From contig CP136061.1 of NCBI GenBank assembly GCA_032622095.1, positions 117,500,754 through 117,564,753 on the forward strand: DNA of 64,000 nt. Reading direction: 5' to 3'. Shown one piece after another: positions 27,881 through 38,524 of the stretch. The notes below the pieces were generated by a model. It made no database searches. It was not told where the DNA came from and saw only the letters and a program-made list of their open reading frames with translations. This stretch comes from Siphonodentalium dalli. Lineage: Eukaryota > Mollusca > Scaphopoda > Gadilida > Siphonodentaliidae. The position numbers and the translations under genes were made by a program. The first letter of the stretch is position 1, and every line of letters starts with the position of its first letter.

Positions 27881-28480
27881 GGTAACAGTTGCATTGGAGA
27901 CCAGTCCCCCACTAATACTAGCAATGTATTTTTTGACTCAATGACCTCTGTGTCTGTATCATGTATGACTCAATAAATGATGAGACACTGAAACTGCTGT
28001 TTTATGGCCAACTTATAGCTATGACCTACATCCCCATCTTCGGTGAAACGTAATAAGACTGTTCAGACTTGCCCGGGACCACTCAGCCGCTGTTCTGTTA
28101 CAGTATAGCTAAATACATGTTAGGCATGCAAAGATAAGTGCGTATAACCTGCAAACTACCATATTATGATGCTAAGTATTCAGCGATCGTTCTCCCTTAA
28201 ATAATAATTACTTTTTTCTCGGAAACTAAATCTGCACTATAAACAAGGATGTTGGAGTTACTCAGCGTATCGTACTTTCAGCGAAGGAATGTGGATATTT
28301 TGCGAACTGATAACATCAGAAAATCATTGCAGGGGAACGATGTATATCCATCTCTGCATTAGCCCTGCTACCATCCAGTAATTTCTCACAAACAGTATCA
28401 GCCACGCCATTGTTCATTAACTACAAGGGATACCACAATTTAATTCGTTTAATTCACAATTTGATGTGGAACTTAATAAC
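27881..28480. other. No gene recognised
   Basis: No coding signal, tandem repeat or inverted repeat was identified between the promoter-like block and the Penelope remnant. Confidence 0.4.
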
Positions 28481-28499
28481 ACATTTTTTTCCAAACAGA

Positions 28500-29180
28500 A
28501 CCACTTGTTTGGTGGGATAATCTTAAAGATTACATTATGAAAGAAAGCTTAGAAAAACGTATATAAATAGACTCTATACAAATCAGTTGTATTTGGAATG
28601 TAATAAGTGTACACAACATATTGACATCTTGAAGGTTATGCAACTAAAACGTTAGAACAGTGGGGGCAAGGGAAATGCGGAGGAGAAATACTGAGATCAA
28701 ATGCCAAATCTTTTTCAGAAGGGGATACAAATACATCCTTAGTTAATGAAAGGGTACGCCTCCATTGTAACAAATACAGCATAAGGAATACCGAAAAATA
28801 CCACTAAGTCAGCATCTGGATGAATGTAGCAATGATAATTATGTGATATTCCCACTTTTAAAAATAAGGACAGAAACATTCTGGAAAGACTGGCGAAAGG
28901 GGATTTTTTTCAGACAACGTTTCCGACCGAAACTCCACAGCGAAAGTGACGTTCTAGACATATCCAAGGATGCGACGTCACAATAATACAACAATTATGT
29001 CTATTGCAAATTGAAAAAGCATGACAGGCCTTTAGAATAGAAATTTCACCTTAACAATGTACTGAATTTGTTCAGATCAATATGATCTTAATGAAGCTTG
29101 TAACAGTCCCTTTGAATCGCTCATTCATCGAGGCTACTCAATATACGCCAACTCTGAATTTCGTAAATTTAAATCACCTT
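28500..29180 (+). pseudogene. Probable upstream part of the Penelope-like remnant
   Basis: No clear reverse-transcriptase motif could be read here. The position directly upstream of, and on the same strand as, the GIY-YIG remnant makes decayed element sequence likely. Short, scattered open frames only. Confidence 0.25.
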
Positions 29181-29189
29181 CACTTCCTT

Positions 29190-29770
29190 TCAATCTGCAC
29201 CCGAATGGCCGCTCTTTCTCGAACGGAGAGGTCACGTACTGTAAAGAGAAGCGTTACGCCATGAACACCTGGCAATATATTCAGATAGGCAAGTTCTTTC
29301 AGAGCGAAACCACTCGCGTTCAATATCGGATCACTCATCAAATGGATTGCTACTCTCCAAATGTAATTTATCTTATAACCTATCAGTTTTACTGATTCCA
29401 ATATGTAGGCCAGACCAAAACTGAATGCATAGTCCGCATGAGTTACATCTCTCAGATATCAAAGTTGGACAAGCCAGTTGCAAACCATTTTAGATCACTG
29501 GGACATAACATTACCACTGACTTTCGTTTCATAGAAATAGTAACTCTCTGTTAAACAGAAGAGGGCACTAAATCTAGGAGACTGCAGCGAGAAGAAGTTT
29601 GGATATCCATTTAACATCACCACTCCTTATGGAATGAATGTGTATCAACCAGCTCCACCTAACAGCTTGATATGTCTTCCTCTTGTATATAGTCGCGCCG
29701 CAACACAGAAATTGCACGAATATACAAGAAGGATATTACATTACAAGTTGTTATATAACGGGGTATGCCA
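29190..29770 (+). pseudogene. Penelope-like element remnant with GIY-YIG endonuclease
   Basis: The reading frame shows YSPNVIYLITYQFY (about 29352-29393, with a stop) and QYVGQTKTECIVRM (about 29400-29442), the N-VIY...YVGQT core of a GIY-YIG nuclease. DKPVANHFRSLGHNITTDFR (about 29471-29530), RLQREEVWIS (about 29583-29612) and VYQPAPPNSLICLP (about 29641-29683) follow. The PVANHF-x2-GH block and the R-x-EE-x-WI block are the usual continuation in Penelope-like elements, whose C-terminal nuclease nicks the target. In-frame stops at several places make this a dead copy. Confidence 0.7.
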
Positions 29771-30850
29771 ACAACCTGGGCCAATATGGTGGTCTAGCTA
29801 TAAGTGACGAGTGGATACGTCTTTAGTAAATAACTCTGATTGTGATGTAGCAATAGCAAGCATCAATGGTGACAGCAACAATGGTACATAAATATATAGC
29901 TGGGCGTAAGTAAATAAAGTCGAGAACTGTGTCAATATGGAAATCGCATGGTAATTTTAAAACCCATTTAAACTCTGAAGAGCGATTCCCCCATACACCT
30001 TCTGATCCCCCGTTCTCACGCCTCTCATACGGTTTATATATCCCCTAATAACCGGCTGTAAATTAACTATATGCCGTTGGTGCTATGTGGGCAGAACTTT
30101 GTCTGACTTCAAGTGTCTTACATAAGCCTTGCTCCTTTGTGGCAAGGCTATGCATTCCTAAGAGGTCGTGGCCTTTTAGTGATGACTTGTGGAATTTGAC
30201 TTCTTCAATCGGGGGTCAATTAGTTCAAAGTTCCATTCTAAGAAATATCGAAATAAATTCCGTGCGATCAGGGATGTTACTGGTAGATGGGGTATAGTAT
30301 GTATCAAGGCGATCATGTTGAACTGGCTGATCCACTCAACAAAAAGGTGATAATCGCATTTAAGAAGAATCAGAATATTTAAAGATAAGCTAGTCAGAGC
30401 TAAAATTGGTTAATTCAGTATCTAATTTCCATCTGTTTTTTTTCTCTATTTCCCACATTCCCACGACGGTTACGTGGGAAATGTTCACCAACTTGAAGAA
30501 CAGTGAAAGAAAGTTTTTCTTTTAAACCTATGCCGCATCGGTTAAAGAGAGATGTCTGGTAACTAATTATCTGCATAGTATAATGTATACCGTAAAACTT
30601 TTTACAAGGTGTTTGATAATTTTTTGGCTCGGATTGTCAGTGGCTTCAAAGCTCTGTGCATGGAGTTGTGGATCTGTAATGGAGACTAACTTCTGAACTG
30701 TGTAGATACTGTCAATTAGGTTAAAACTGGAGAAAAGACTTACCACCATTCTGAAAAAAGATGTTTGTTTAACACTTGTTTATTTATTTAACGGCCATTT
30801 CTTAATTTATTTACCAGCATCTGGATGCTTAAATGACTCCCCAGCGTAGC
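29771..30850. other. No gene recognised
   Basis: No coding signal. A short inverted repeat CCCACATTCCCACG.CGTGGGAAATG lies at about 30453-30482. Confidence 0.4.
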
Positions 30851-30857
30851 CAATGCC

Positions 30858-30863
<6 letters not shown>

Positions 30864-30913
<50 letters not shown>

Positions 30914-31000
30914 GGGGGGGGTGCGTGTGTGTGAGGGAGTGTGAGGGGGGTGTGTATGTGTATGTGTGTGTGAGGGTGAGTGTGTCAACCCAACTCTGTG
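30864..31000. repeat. (AT)n followed by (GT)n/(GA)n microsatellite
   Basis: AT repeat from about 30864 to 30901, then GT-rich and G-rich tract to about 30985. Apparent open frames across it on both strands are low-complexity artefacts. Confidence 0.95.
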
Positions 31001-31271
31001 AGGACATTCATATAGTAAAACAATGTCCTCACAATGTTAACATTTTTTTCCCTTATGGCGACGGAAATTTGTATTTTTTGAATTTTGTTATATTTTTTCG
31101 TCCGCACTAGGCGGAAATGATACTACGCATGCGTTACAAAGATTGCCGTTATTTCGTTAAAGGTACCCTCCGAGTTTGGATATATTTACGAAATAACGAG
31201 GTCCTCACAACTACGGTATTGTTTGAATTTCTAAAGAAATGTCCCCACAACGTATGTAATACAAACAAGGA

Positions 31272-31325
31272 GGGTGTGTGTGTGTGTGTGTGTGTGTGAG
31301 GCAGGGTGTGTATGTGTGTGTGTTT
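31272..31325. repeat. (GT)n microsatellite
   Basis: GTGTGTGTGTGTGTGTGTGT with an interrupting AGGCAGG, then more GT. Confidence 0.93.
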
Positions 31326-31379
31326 CAATTTGTGGTACACACTCGAGTCACAGAAATTCGGATCGTGATTTGCATATTG

Positions 31380-32125
31380 TGTCACGCCCAACTGAGACAT
31401 CAAGTTTTGCGCATGCGCAATCCAGGATGTGCATACCAACGACTCACAGAGGTAAATGCTATTTCTAGAATTATTTATTTTTTCGTTTTCAACTGGCGTA
31501 GCCTATCACTATGATGCAAGCAGCTCGGCGAGGTAAATGTTATTTTTAGAAGTGTTTATTTCTCTCTCGTTTTCAACTATCTAGTTACACAATGATTTAG
31601 TTTCGCGTCTGATGAAAAAGTTACAAAGTTTTCTCGACTCGATACTCTTAAAATGCACCCTAATTGGTCAAATTATGTCGATAATTATATCTAAATAATA
31701 TGTTAGCTATTATTCGGATTAGCTCTCCCCGTCGAAAAACTGATAGTTTGACCAAACGACACTTGAGAAAAGTTTGTTTACAAAAGCAACGCACTCGTCA
31801 GCTCGTCCACGCTGTCAATTTAGCATCGAAAAAACTTAATTTCTTCCATCTAAAACATAATTACGTGTTGGACTCTGTCATTTTAAGAATATATAAGTAT
31901 TATACCCAGACACACGAAGTCTCAGCTTAAAATTTTGAAAAATAAGAGTTTTATCGACATAAATCGATTTGAAATCCTATGTTAATAAATTTTGGGGCTC
32001 AGCTGTTCTTAGTGTTTTCTGAGCTGCTGCATATTTTCACAGTTCTACCTGACAATCTTTTCGTTTTGGGACCCTAGCTGGTCACTGCTGCCCCACACCC
32101 TAATACCACAAATGTAATCGTGATA
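31380..32125. repeat. Composite repeat block A, left part (partner at 51370-52090)
   Basis: The block AATTTCTTCCATCTAAAACA, TAATTACGTGTTGGACTCTG, TCATTTTAAGAATATATA, AAGTCTCAGCTTAAAA and GTTTTATCGACATAAATCGA at 31838-31975 recurs at 51684-51820 and again at 51867-52010. Upstream, GCGCATGCGCAA occurs in both regions (31410 and 51386). Confidence 0.7.
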
Positions 32126-32129
32126 TACT

Positions 32130-33320
32130 ACAGTTTTGACACATGACATGCATGTTATTCATTTAAATATAGCCTTTGCGCGACATGCATTGTATGTCAA
32201 CATTGGTCGTTATCGCTCTACAAATGTATATCGGTATAGACCCCTATTTCCCCATATACCCCCACCCCCAATTTATTTGTTCATCGGTCTAGTCGTGTTA
32301 GCTGTTACGTACATGTACATATTTTATCATGCGATAATAATGTGTACTATATAGGTACATCAATTGCTATGCCTTACAATAGAATTTGGCGCCATCTATA
32401 GAGATACCGGTATAAATCATTTCAGACCCCCCCCCCCCCCATTTCATAGCATTGCCGCGACAGTACAGTCGCAATGCATTATATGTCAACATTGGTCGTT
32501 ATCGCTCTACAAATGTATATTAGTTCATTGGTATAAACAATATTTCCCCATATAGCCTCCTCAATTTTTTTTTCATCGGTATAGTCGTGTTAGCTGTTAC
32601 ATACATATTTTTATCATGTTATAATAATTTGTATATATTACTATATATGTACATCAATTGCTATTCCTTTCTATAGAGATAGAGATAATTCAGATTCCGA
32701 CCCCCTCCCTATTCTATAGCCTTGGCGCGACAATTCAGTCGCGATGCAATATGTGTCAACATTGGTCGTTATCGCTCTAATAATGTATATCAGTTCATCG
32801 GTATGAACCCCTATTTCCCCATATATCCAACCCCCATCCCTGCCTAATTCATTTATTTTTATCATCGGTATAGTCTCCTTACATACATATTTTATCATGT
32901 GATACTAATTTGTATTGTACTTCTATCGAAGTCCATAAATTATTATTCTGGCACTATCTATAGAGATAATTCAGATCCTGACCCCCCCCCCCCCCCCATT
33001 GTATAGCATTGTTGCAACAGTACAGTCTAGATGCATTATAGTTCAACATTTGTCATTACCGCTTTACTAATTTATATCGGTTCATCAGTATGAACCCCCT
33101 ATTTCCCCATATAGCCCACCCCTGCCCCTCCCCACAATTTATCTATTTTTTCATCGGTATAATCGTGTTAGCTCTTACGTACATATCTTATCATGTGAGA
33201 ATAATTTGTATTGTATTACTGTATTTGCACATCAATTGCTATTCCTTTCTATAGAGATAGAGATAATTCAGATTCCGACAGTTCAGTCGCGATGCCTTAT
33301 GTGTTAACATTGGTCGTTAT
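32130..33320. repeat. Satellite of about 270-290 bp, four to five units
   Basis: The phrase TGTCAACATTGGTCGTTATC begins units at about 32194, 32483, 32753, 33041 and 33302. Each unit continues with TATATCGGT, CCCCTATTTCCCCATATA, TCATCGGTATAGTCGTGTTA, ACATCAATTGCTATTCC and a poly-C tract (about 32425, 32982). The same unit recurs at 52130-53215. Open frames inside are artefacts. Confidence 0.85.
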
Positions 33321-33324
33321 CAAA

Positions 33325-33560
33325 ATACTTGCTAAATTTATATGCCCAGTGACTGTTTTAATCCAATTAGAACAATGGGGACCCCTTAAGTTGGCAGAAA
33401 CATGGGATGCTATGACAATATTTGCAGAATTTATATGCCGAGTGACTGTTTTAATCCAATTAGAACAGTGTGGTCCCTTAATATTGCAAAAACATGGCAT
33501 GTTAAGAAAATATTTGCAAAAATTATATGCCCAGTGACTGTTTTAATCCAATTAGCAGAG
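33325..33560. repeat. 92-bp tandem repeat, about 2.5 units
   Basis: TTTATATGCCCAGTGACTGT followed by TTTAATCCAATTAGAACA and then ATGG.ATG.TA..A.AAATA recurs at 33339, 33431 and 33523. Confidence 0.85.
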
Positions 33561-33591
33561 TTGTTATGTTAAATATAGGTTCTGTCTATAT

Positions 33592-33963
33592 TTGGCGTAT
33601 TTTTACCGGACTATAACCGGAATTATAAAGCCGAGAGCGACAAGGTTGTTGAAGACCAATTTACATTCCAACTACTACAGAACTCATAAACTCTGTATTC
33701 ACAAAGTTACCTCTATCAGTAAATTGTTCATTAAAAGCAGCTACCTCTGTATGTTACGTCGCCCCTTATATGGTAAAAAGTGTGTTGTTTTGAATTTACC
33801 TCTTAAGGATGGTACACACAAGGATGCTATACTACCTCTGTATGTCACCCCTTATATGGAAAATGGGCGGGTTATGGATTTACCTCATGATGATGGTGAA
33901 GTGTTCGCTGCTGTAGAATGGTTTGTGAGGGAAATACTGTTACAGGGTCGTGGTTTCCTGTAA
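33592..33963 (+). CDS. Unidentified 123-codon reading frame
   Basis: An open plus-strand frame with a mixed, protein-like second half (LPLYVTPYMENGRVMDLPHD, then VFAAVEWFVREILLQGRGFL at the C-terminus). The DNA has an internal near repeat (ACCTCTGTATGT..CCCCTTATATGG at 33741 and 33834, 93 bases apart) giving two similar peptide stretches. It directly follows the 92-bp tandem array. No domain recognised, no clear splice sites, no partner in the window. It could be an exon of an unknown gene or a chance frame in repeated DNA. Confidence 0.25.
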   Translation: MAYFYRTITGIIKPRATRLLKTNLHSNYYRTHKLCIHKVTSISKLFIKSSYLCMLRRPLYGKKCVVLNLPLKDGTHKDAILPLYVTPYMENGRVMDLPHDDGEVFAAVEWFVREILLQGRGFL

Positions 33964-33985
33964 AGGGACCGATACAACTACACGA

Positions 33986-34570
33986 TTATGACGCCTGTTG
34001 GTATCTAACTACAACAGGAAGGAGGTATTTGGTAGTTATAGAGTTCGATACCTCGTTGGGATGGTAATACAAACATGTGTGTGTGCGTGCGTGCGTCGTG
34101 TGTGGGTGAATCAGATATGTACGATTTATCGCCCTTCCATATTTGTACAACAGATGTTCTGTAATACTTAATTTACTTAATTTACATATTTTAATGAGTT
34201 GTAAGAAATATTTAGCTAATACATTTGATTCTATGAAGTTCAGATGTAGAACATCATTCTTCCCGAACACAGACCAGTCGAGCTCTGCACCCTTTGAAAA
34301 GTATCGTCTGTTACGTCTGTTACGTTTTGTCGGTGACACAATTGCTGAAGTCTCTTGTTGACTTGGGCTATACTCTGCTTTTGTAAACGTCATAGTCACA
34401 AGCACGAAAATAGCGGACATGGTGATTTTTACCTTAAATTGTTGGAGAATTCCTATGAGGTTGCCATATGAAAATTCGATTTCTTTTAATGTCGAATTTC
34501 TAGGGATATTGTTGTTGTCAAAATGTACGATAACACAGTCGAATGTCCCACTGTAAGATTCTGATTCCAA
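33986..34570 (-). CDS. 194-codon reading frame with an internal signal-peptide-like segment
   Basis: The longest non-repetitive frame on the minus strand. From the internal Met at 34420 the peptide MSAIFVLVTMTFTKAEYSPS looks like a short signal sequence with an Ala-x-Ala-like cleavage region (TKA). A basic stretch TKRNRRNRRYFSKG follows, resembling a dibasic processing site. That region could be the first exon of a secreted peptide or protein. The later half includes low-complexity His/Thr from a CA microsatellite (about 34076-34105), so the full frame is not one gene. No downstream exon identified. Confidence 0.25.
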   Translation of the reverse strand: MESESYSGTFDCVIVHFDNNNIPRNSTLKEIEFSYGNLIGILQQFKVKITMSAIFVLVTMTFTKAEYSPSQQETSAIVSPTKRNRRNRRYFSKGAELDWSVFGKNDVLHLNFIESNVLAKYFLQLIKICKLSKLSITEHLLYKYGRAINRTYLIHPHTTHARTHTCLYYHPNEVSNSITTKYLLPVVVRYQQAS

Positions 34571-34689
34571 AATGAAGTCAGATAAAGATGCAATAGTTGC
34601 ACCCTCGGACTATTTGTAACGGCGCCCTCTATACCATTATGTATTTCCCATTGGAGTCGCAGTTTCTTAAACCTGGAAATAAATAGCAT

Positions 34690-35295
34690 TAAAATTCATA
34701 GAGTTTAATTCATGAAATGCCTATCTTGTGATTAGTTTTCTCTCTGATTTTGGAGTCTAGTTCTGAACGTGTCTTTTTACGAATAATCGTTTATGTTTCC
34801 AGATCTAAATCACTATTTGAATCACTGCTGTCTGACTGACTGAAAAGTCTAAATTCTCATCAGCTTGATCTGTTGGAAGTCATGTCTTTCTTTTACAGTT
34901 TTTATTTGACCATTATATTCTTTCTTTGAATCTTTGAATTGGCTAATTTATAATTAATAATGTTCTTATTTCTTGCGGATCGGCCGGATGCCATTATCAA
35001 GTGTCAAATCAATTTCGACCGTTGATCGACATTTCAATGCATTTGTCTAATCATGAATGAATTTTTTTTTTAAATTCGAAACCAAAGTCCAAAGAGTCTT
35101 TATGAAATATCAAAATGCGCGGCGAAGCCAGATTTTCGAAAAGTCAAGCTTTCGGCGCTCAAATTCGGAATGAACATAGGGCTTCACGGTTTTTCGGTAT
35201 TTAGTACCGAGTAGTCGGTATTGGATTACTTGAATAGTCGGTATATCGCGGCACGCTATATGTTCTTCTAATAATGCGTGCTTGTAAGTAATGAA
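34690..35295. other. No gene recognised
   Basis: No open frame above 65 codons, no clear repeat. Confidence 0.4.
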
Positions 35296-35550
35296 AGAGA
35301 ACAAACGAGACGAAACGAGAACCAGCGATATGAGAAGAAAACTAGCCAGACAAGATGCCCAGAAAGTATAATCACTACACTTTTTGTGTCAGAAAAACTG
35401 AAACGCCAGAGTCGACTGTATATATAGAAAGCATAGTTCCAGTAAGCGATCCATTCCAGCTTTTGATATATGAAAGTGAACCAGCGAGACAAAACGAGAA
35501 TCAGTGATACGAGAAGATAACCAACCAGACAAGACGCCCAGATCAAAACT
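35296..35550. repeat. Two-copy local duplication
   Basis: AACGAGACGAAACGAGAACC, AGCGATATGAGAAGA and ACTAGCCAGACAAGATGCCC at about 35301-35362 recur as CAGCGAGACAAAACGAGAAT, ACGAGAAGATAACCAACCAG and ACAAGACGCCC at about 35481-35541. The hydrophobic minus-strand frame across it (35570-35268) is a by-product. Confidence 0.65.
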
Positions 35551-35814
35551 GAAGAAAGTGCTAAAAGCATTCATAACAAAGGGAGTGTCAACGCGTTGAA
35601 TGCTGATGGGTGTGTGTTTAGTGCATCACCGAAACGTTCTCAATTATGAGCTTTTATGAACGTTTACGACGTATTACTTATCGATAACTTTGAGGATTTT
35701 CGCGATGCATGCGTGATACAACGATAATCCTAATGGATGTACGTCGTCTCATATGCAGCTCAAAATAATGCACACAAAGCAATAATTAGACCATGATCGC
35801 CATCCATACAATTA

Positions 35815-36352
35815 CGAAATGCAAACTATACAGCATTGTTCGAATTCGCGCGAACATCTCTGCATATAAATGTGTCACAAGTGTTCTTTTATGGTATCCA
35901 AATATGGGGTCACGTTCCGGAAGTCAAGAAAATATTCCTATTACAAAAACGAGCATTGCGTATAATATGCAATAAGTACAGGAGTCACACAGATCCACTC
36001 TTTAAAAGAGAGAATATCTTGAAAATATATGACTTACACACTCTCAATTCCTCAATTTTCATGCATGACTGGTGTTATAACCGCCTGCCCGCGTATTTTG
36101 GAACGATGTACAACAAACAAGCAAAATCAACCCCAAGACACCCGAATCCTATGTTAGAACTTCCTAGAACCAAGTGGTCAGGAAAACTACCCCACCACAC
36201 CTTCCCCACAACATGGAACACTATGGGAAAAGACTATACTTCTTGCCAAAGCAGGCACACATTGAAGAAGCGCTTACAGATAGCCATGCTGAAAAATTAC
36301 CCAGAAAATATACGCTGTAAAAACAAAGGATGTCCCGACTGTGCTCAATAAA
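35815..36352 (+). pseudogene. Non-LTR retrotransposon, intact 3' end of ORF2
   Basis: A 171-codon open frame (36351 end) encodes the C-terminal region of a LINE reverse transcriptase. FFYGIQIWGHVPEVKKIFLL, QKRALRIICNKYRSHTDPLF and FKRENILKIYDLHTLNSSIF are the post-RT block shared by Jockey/L2-like elements. The stretch ends with LKKRLQIAMLKNYPENIRC and a Cys cluster (CKNKGCPDC) before the stop. The reading frame is uninterrupted here, so this copy is younger than the one at 4.7-11.2 kb, but the RT itself is absent and the copy is 5'-truncated. The fragment at 8030-8185 belongs to the same or a close family. Confidence 0.87.
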
Positions 36353-36885
36353 CAACACGAATATTCATTGTCATACTCGTTGTATAACCCTAATACTACT
36401 CAAATAATTTTCTTCACATCTGCATGTGGACACACATCGCATTCTCGTTCCTAACATGCCCATATATACTACCATACATCATTGATGTTACCGTACACCA
36501 TTATGATTTATCTAACGAGACTACGACATATACCGCCAGATATACATATAAACGTTATATATATATAATATTGTTAATTTGAATTATCCCAAAACCTCAC
36601 TCAACAAAGAGACTTTCCGACGATCTATATAGATTCTCATTTTGTTTACTTAAATAAAGATGGCGGTATCTCTCGCCTGAAACCGTTGTAGCAACAGAAA
36701 ACAAAATAGTGTGTTCCTAATATACCCATGGAACTGGAACTGGAACCGAAACTGTTCATATGTTTTAGATAATTTGAACAGTTAAAAAAAATCCTATGGA
36801 GAGATAATACATTTTCGATCTGATAAATCGTCTGGATTGGCTCACAACCACGCCAATACTTGTTTGTGATATGCCCTAAGTACTA
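36353..36885. other. LINE 3' flank; nothing else recognised
   Basis: AT-rich sequence following the LINE stop codon; no clear poly-A tail or target duplication found. Confidence 0.35.
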
Positions 36886-36889
36886 GATT

Positions 36890-37075
36890 CTAGAAAGTTT
36901 TATATATGACTTTATTACATGATCCTACCTTTATTCCATTCAATAAACCCATTCTATAAATTGTGATATTAAACGTTCGTTTAATAACAGGAAATAGTGC
37001 CAGGTGACCTTTGACTTCCGGTTTGAGGTTTCTTTACATTCCGTACGCTACGTCTCAAAATACTATGGCTTCCAA
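36890..37075 (-). repeat. Dispersed repeat, inverted partner of 6755-6935
   Basis: In reverse complement it repeats the blocks listed for 6755-6935. It also has about 20 extra bases (GATATTAAACGTTCGTTTAA, itself a small palindrome) in the middle. Confidence 0.65.
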
Positions 37076-37310
37076 TATAATTTCAACAAACTATAATGAA
37101 TGAAGATTTTGAAAAGTTATGTCATTAAATATACGCCATTAAATACGCCAAACAGTCTTTATTTATCTGGGACTATTTCTTTGCGCGAGCAAACAACGTA
37201 GAGTTGTGAGAAACGTCATCGCATGCCTTATAGAAGTTGATGTTAGTTTCGCGTCCCATTTGTTGATTTAAGTATGTTTTGTCGAGGTTTTGGATCATGT
37301 AATAAATAGA

Positions 37311-37455
37311 ATCTACAACTCGTCCCAAGTTTATAGCGGAATTTACAAAACTCGTCCAGTAAATTAGGTCTGTACCTCGCCAAAGGCTCGGTCCAGACCT
37401 AATTTACTGGACGAGTTTTGTAAATTCCGCTATAAACTGGGGACTCGTTGTAGAT
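37311..37455. mobile_element. Foldback element with 62-bp arms
   Basis: ATCTACAACTCGTCCC, TTTATAGCGGAATTTACAAA, ACTCGTCCAGTAAATTAGGT and CTG are followed after a spacer of about 21 bases by their near-perfect complements ending TTGTAGAT. Non-coding. Confidence 0.88.
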
Positions 37456-38520
37456 CCTCTATATAGTCTGTACATGTGCGTGGATCTGAAATACAAGCAT
37501 CTATGCTATTACTTATAGTTATACTTGTTTTAGGGGGTAGCAGGAAGACAGCCCGTCGGAGGGTTAGACCCAGAAGAAATTGGTAAAGAAGCGGTTTTGG
37601 TGTCATTCGACGCGGGAGAATCTCGTGTATAACATATCCAAAATCCGCTAAAATCCGCTTTGGGCAAAATTCAGGGTCCAAGATGGCGTCCAACGTGGCT
37701 GCCGTTAGTCAAAAGATACTCTGACTGAGATTAATTCGATAATAGTGATAACAAATGTTGTCATATGTATACAAATGTATACATTTTTGCAAAGGTAAAA
37801 TATTGTGCCACCTGTTTATGGCAAAAATTGAACCCTTCGTTCCAGATGGCCGCCAAAATGGCGGCCTAAACTAGAACATTTGAAGTTTTTGCCTAATATC
37901 TTAAAGATCAATTCCTGTTGTTTGATAATGGTTCAGACTGGCGACTTTTATTAGGCTTATTCATGTTAATTCAGCATTGGGGCAATGAAAGATACCATAA
38001 ATGTGGTCCCAGGCTCATCTACACCCTCAAAAATTCGATTTTACAGAACGCGGTATAAAATTCCACAAAACTCGCCATTGTGATTACAGTCATATATCAA
38101 CAAGAAATGGACAGAACTGTACAATGTAAATTGGGCATACCAATATATATGAATACTCCAATTCAATGAAACCATAATTGGAGCTTTGTCTCAAAATGGC
38201 TGCCAAAATGGCGGTCAAAATATGGAAAATGGCGGAAATTATGTTGTAGAACATGTTGTGCAGTACGTAAATAGTGTGCGATAAGGAAAATACTCAACAA
38301 TGGGAAGATTTAATTTTGGTTAATTAAAACTGACCACCAGAGCCATTTATTGTAGCATTGCACGAATATGCTTTCTAATTATGGAAGAGATTATTCCATA
38401 GCGAAATGGAAATGGCCGAATCGTTGAGAATGATAGTCACACATGTTTCGATAAGAATATGATGCGTCCATTGCATTGGTGCATTTATAATTTTATACAA
38501 TTTATTACGTTGCAGCAAAC
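37456..38520. other. No gene; scattered ATGGCGGCC-type phrases
   Basis: Repeated short phrases such as AAGATGGCGTCC, AGATGGCCGCCAAAATGGCG and AATGGCTGCCAAAATGGCGG recur at 37680, 37845 and 38197. The spacing is irregular, so this is probably a very old repeat of the same kind as at 57 kb. Confidence 0.4.
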
Positions 38521-38524
38521 AATG

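Noticed and set aside
30788-31110. His/Thr/Ser and Cys/Val-rich frames on both strands
   Set aside because: Translations of AT and GT microsatellites.
31149-31514. CVCVCV-type frames and their complements
   Set aside because: GT microsatellite artefacts.
33211-33537. 108-codon frame with internal peptide repeats
   Set aside because: It spans the end of the roughly 280-bp satellite and the 92-bp tandem repeat.
35268-35574. Very hydrophobic 100-codon minus-strand frame, membrane-protein-like
   Set aside because: It lies over a two-copy DNA duplication with purine-rich plus strand; hydrophobicity follows from base composition and no splice or domain support exists.
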